A stretch of 64,000 nucleotides of DNA from the NCBI GenBank assembly GCA_027563935.2, contig CM050451.1, positions 104,497,565 to 104,561,564 on the forward strand. The letters run 5' to 3'. The stretch is from Costus lasius (taxonomy: Eukaryota; Streptophyta; Magnoliopsida; Zingiberales; Costaceae). Of this stretch, positions 61,273 through 64,000 are shown piece after piece. The notes beneath the pieces are model-generated. The model did no database searches. It saw nothing but the letters and a program-made list of their open reading frames with translations, and was not told the origin of the DNA. Both the position numbers and the translations under genes were made by a program. Within the stretch, counting starts at the first letter, position 1. Every line of letters begins with the position of its first letter.

Positions 61273-62277
61273 ATGGCAGGATCCACTCCCCCATCCAAGG
61301 CTTCTTATAGGATGCCTCCGGTGGAGTTGGCCAAGCTTCGCAAGCAACTCAACAAGTTGTTGGAAGCAGGATTTGTGCGGCCAACCGTGTCACTGTATGA
61401 AGCCCCGGTCCTATTCCAAAAGAAGAAGGACGGGTCCTTATATTTCTTTATGGATTACAAAGCCCTGAATAAGATAACAGTCCAGGACTGCTATCTTATT
61501 CTACTGATCTCAAATCTGCTGGATGGACTGGAAAAAGCTAGGATATTCTCCAAGCTTAACTTGACATTGGGCTACTGGCAGGTCTGTATCATCAAGGGTG
61601 ACGAACGAAAGATGGCCTGCGTGACCCGTTATGGAGCATTCGAGTTCTTGGTCATGCCCTTTGGGCTAACCAATGCTCCAGCGACGTTTTGTCATCTGAT
61701 GAACCAAGTGTTAACACCTTTTCTAAATGACTTCATCATTGTATATATGGATGATATAGTAGTGTATTCCTCAAGCGTTGAGGAGCACTTGGCACACTTG
61801 AAAAGGGTTCTTCAAATTTTGAGGGAAAACCAACTCTATTTGAAGTTAGAGAAATGCACATTCATGTCGGAAGATATATCCTTCCTAGGACATGTAGTTG
61901 GCCACGGCCAGGTGCAAATGGACAAGAGTAAAGTCCGAGCCATCGTGGATTGGCAAGTTCCCTCAAATCAAACCAAGTTAAGGAGTTTTCTCGGTGTGGT
62001 GAACTTCTATAGAAAGTTCATCCGGGGTTGCTCGAGAGCGACTGCACCCCTCAGTAATTTGATGAAAAAGAATACCAATTGGGGTTGGGACGATCAATGT
62101 CAGTCAGCCTTTCAAGACATGAAAAACCGTATAGCTTCTAAACCAATCCTAAAATTACTAAATTTTAGAAAACCTTTCAAGGTTCACACTGACGCTTCGG
62201 ACCAAGTGATCGGCGGTGTACTAATACAGGATGGGCATCCTGTAGATTTTGAGAGTCAAAAGCTGAATAAGACATAG
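61273..62277 (+). pseudogene. Chromovirus reverse transcriptase and RNase H start
   Basis: 334 open codons: [20 protein letters not shown], '[15 protein letters not shown]', [20 protein letters not shown], the catalytic YMDDIVVYS, then [17 protein letters not shown] and the RNase H beginning [18 protein letters not shown]. The RT palm is uninterrupted, the best-preserved coding segment of the element. A stop at 62275 separates it from the rest of RNase H. Confidence 0.9.
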
Positions 62278-62280
62278 CAG

Positions 62281-62820
62281 ATGTACCCTGCGCATAAAAA
62301 GGAGATGGTAGCAGTAGTGCACTGCCTCCGGACATGGCGAGTATATCTCCTGGGTAACGCCTTCATGGTGAAATCCGACAATGTGATGAATACTTATTTC
62401 ACCACGCAGAAGAAATTGTTTGCAAAAGAGGCCAGATGGAAGGAATTCCCAGTAGAATTCCAGTTCCAGTGGGAACACAAGCCTGGAAAGGCTAATGTGG
62501 TGCCTGATACACTGAGTAGGCTTAACGCCTTAATCTGCTTTGCGATCTCCAGAGTGGAAGGAGATCACCTTACGTGGATAAAAGCAGCAGCCACTTTCAA
62601 TGAGGCATATCGAAAGCTTGTACAACATATCAAGTCTGGTATGACCCGACGAAATTATTTGGACGCCAATCACGGTGTCATGGCCCGTGGCGGAAGACCA
62701 CTAGTCCCCGCATCTGGTGGGTTGCAACGTGAGCTGCTTAGGAAGCTCCATGATACCCCGTGGTTGGGTCATCCGGGACAAAGGCGCATGCTCGCCTTCT
62801 TGTCTAGGTCAGGTTATTAG
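62281..62820 (+). pseudogene. RNase H end and integrase zinc-finger start
   Basis: It continues in the same frame after one stop: YPAHKKEMVAVVHCLRTWR, 'FMVKSDNVMNTYF', EFQFQWEHKPGKANVVPD and LSRLNA end RNase H. LGHPGQRRMLAFLSR begins the HHCC finger. The stop at 62818 follows SRSGY. Confidence 0.85.
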
Positions 62821-63540
62821 CCGGACATACGTATCGACATTGAAATGTATGTCCACACATGTCCTGTTTGTCAACAAGACAAGGTCGATCGAATGTTACA
62901 GACCGGGTTGTTACAAACTCTACCTATCCCCGAGACCCCCTGGAGAAGTGTCTCCAAGGATTTTATCGGTGGGTTTCCTAAGGTTGAGGGGAAGACATCA
63001 ATTTTCGTGGTTATGGATAGATTCTCCAAGTATAGAGTTTTCATTCCAGCACCCGAACCATGCTCAGCTGTGATGGCTGCATAGTTATTCTTTCATAACA
63101 TGGTGAAGCATTTTGGGATCCCTGAATATATCGTGAGCGATAAGAATGATTGGTTCACAGGACGTTTCTAGTCGATGTTGTTCGACAAGATGGGAACGAA
63201 GTTGAACTTCTCCACAGTGAATCATCCCAGACGGATGGACAGACGAAGTGGGTGAATGCTCTCATGGAGGACAACCTTCGTCACTTTGTGACTACGAGTC
63301 AAATGGACTGGGTGACTACGAGTCAAATGCTCCACATATCATCGTCCACGGAGGACAACCCCTTTGAGCTAGTGTTAGGGAGACAACCCATAACGCCTAT
63401 TGATATCGCGATGAGGACCTCCGAGGGGAGATGTCCTGCGGCTGAACGGGCAGCTCGTGCGCAAGTAGAGTCGCTCCAAGAGGCTAGGGACAGCCTCGAG
63501 CTAGCTGTTAGACAAATGCAATATTACGCAAATCGTTGAC
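62821..63540 (+). pseudogene. Chromovirus integrase core
   Basis: YVHTCPVCQQDKVDR completes the zinc finger; PWRSVSKDFIGGFPKVEG has the first catalytic Asp, and 'IFVVMDRFSKYRVFIPA' follows. A stop at 63084, then 'FGIPEYIVSDKNDWFTGRF' with the second Asp, then a stop and frame changes. 63340-63539 has the tail region FELVLGRQPITP. A short repeat, 'tgactacgagtcaaatg', occurs twice at 63290-63330. Confidence 0.85.
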
Positions 63541-63985
63541 GTCAGGATGAAGGGTTCACCATGGGTGACTTAGTTCTTCTCCGACTTACTCCGCAGATAT
63601 GGAGGAAGATATCTACCAAGGCAGCACATCAGGGCCTTATACAGAGATATGATAGACCTTTCAAGGAGTTGAGTTGAGTTGGCTCAATTGCATATCGTCT
63701 AAAGCTCCCCGACAGGATGAAGCTGCATCCGACATTCCATATGAGCTTCCTAAAGAGGTTCCATAAGGATCACGGGGACCAGCTCAATCACAGTCGCTTC
63801 GTACACCTCCAACAGTTCGAACGAAGTTCGACCAAAGGATCAGTGAGATATTAGATCTCCGAGTTTTCGGACATAGCAGGATAAACAGACGAACAGAATT
63901 TCTTATTCTGAGGGAAGGTTCACCAACGAAAGATGGTACATTGTATAAGGTGTCCGAACTGTGGCAATTCGAGGATGAGATCTGA
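63541..63985 (+). pseudogene. Integrase C-terminus and chromodomain-like end
   Basis: 'MKLHPTFHMSFLKRFH' is the usual integrase tail (63718-63765). Then EILDLRVFGH, RRTEFLI and YKVSELWQFEDEI (63850-63985) follow the layout of plant chromovirus chromodomains that end in 'ATWE..LWQFE'. The central W-K-G aromatic cage part is degraded. Stop at 63983. Confidence 0.65.
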
Positions 63986-64000
63986 TGTTACCTTGAGTCT

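Larger units (their letters stand above)
54246..64000 (+). mobile_element. Ty3/gypsy chromovirus (Del/Tekay-like), decayed, running off the window
   Basis: 5' LTR 54246-55952, PBS 55956-55966, gag start 56041, protease, RT, RNase H, integrase and a chromodomain-like end at about 63830-63980, in the standard gypsy order. It is interrupted in gag by a minus-strand Athila fragment (56399 to about 60060). Numerous stops occur. The 3' LTR is not reached or begins only in the last bases. Confidence 0.88.

Overview
The window is nuclear DNA of a flowering plant. The evidence is a CC-NBS-LRR resistance gene, an MCTP (C2-domain plasmodesmal tether) gene, a six-exon plant-type thiol peroxidase of the GPX family, a three-exon beta-tubulin, and many plant LTR retrotransposons and MITEs. 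The very GC-rich MCTP and tubulin exons beside AT-rich introns and intergenic DNA suggest a monocot. I cannot name the genus from sequence alone.

Layout. 1-14882 is a nest of Ty3/gypsy sequence: a degraded Athila-like gag-pol on the minus strand, broken by two solo LTRs that still carry perfect 5-bp target-site duplications, and flanked by two same-orientation LTRs of an unrelated family. 14883-17228 holds degenerate 87-117 bp tandem repeats and a Ty1/copia scrap. 17229-24616 is a Tourist/PIF-Harbinger-like element (TTA target duplication) that captured part of an ACC synthase gene and was later split by a complete but decayed Ty1/copia element (17638-23275). 24617-29600 holds further TIR elements, including a second Tourist-like element at 26237-28127. 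29662-32499 is an NLR gene broken by one in-frame stop.

33421-53200 is the genic half: MCTP (37700-40841), GPX (42391-44247), beta-tubulin (47530-49181), and an unrecognised three-exon minus-strand gene (51133-53188). Several MITEs lie between them. 53372-53657 is a fold-back element. 54246-64000 is a plus-strand Ty3/gypsy chromovirus (5' LTR, PBS, gag, protease, RT, RNase H, integrase, chromodomain-like end) whose gag was split by a minus-strand Athila fragment (56399 to about 60060).

The genes show no functional cluster: defence receptor, cell-cell communication tether, peroxide detoxification and cytoskeleton are ordinary plant neighbours. The most informative structures are the transposon capture of ACC synthase, a pair of duplicated segments that act as reciprocal empty-site controls for two insertions, and the single-codon break in the NLR. 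I saw no tRNA, rRNA or CRISPR. Exon models were made by eye from splice dinucleotides and reading phase.
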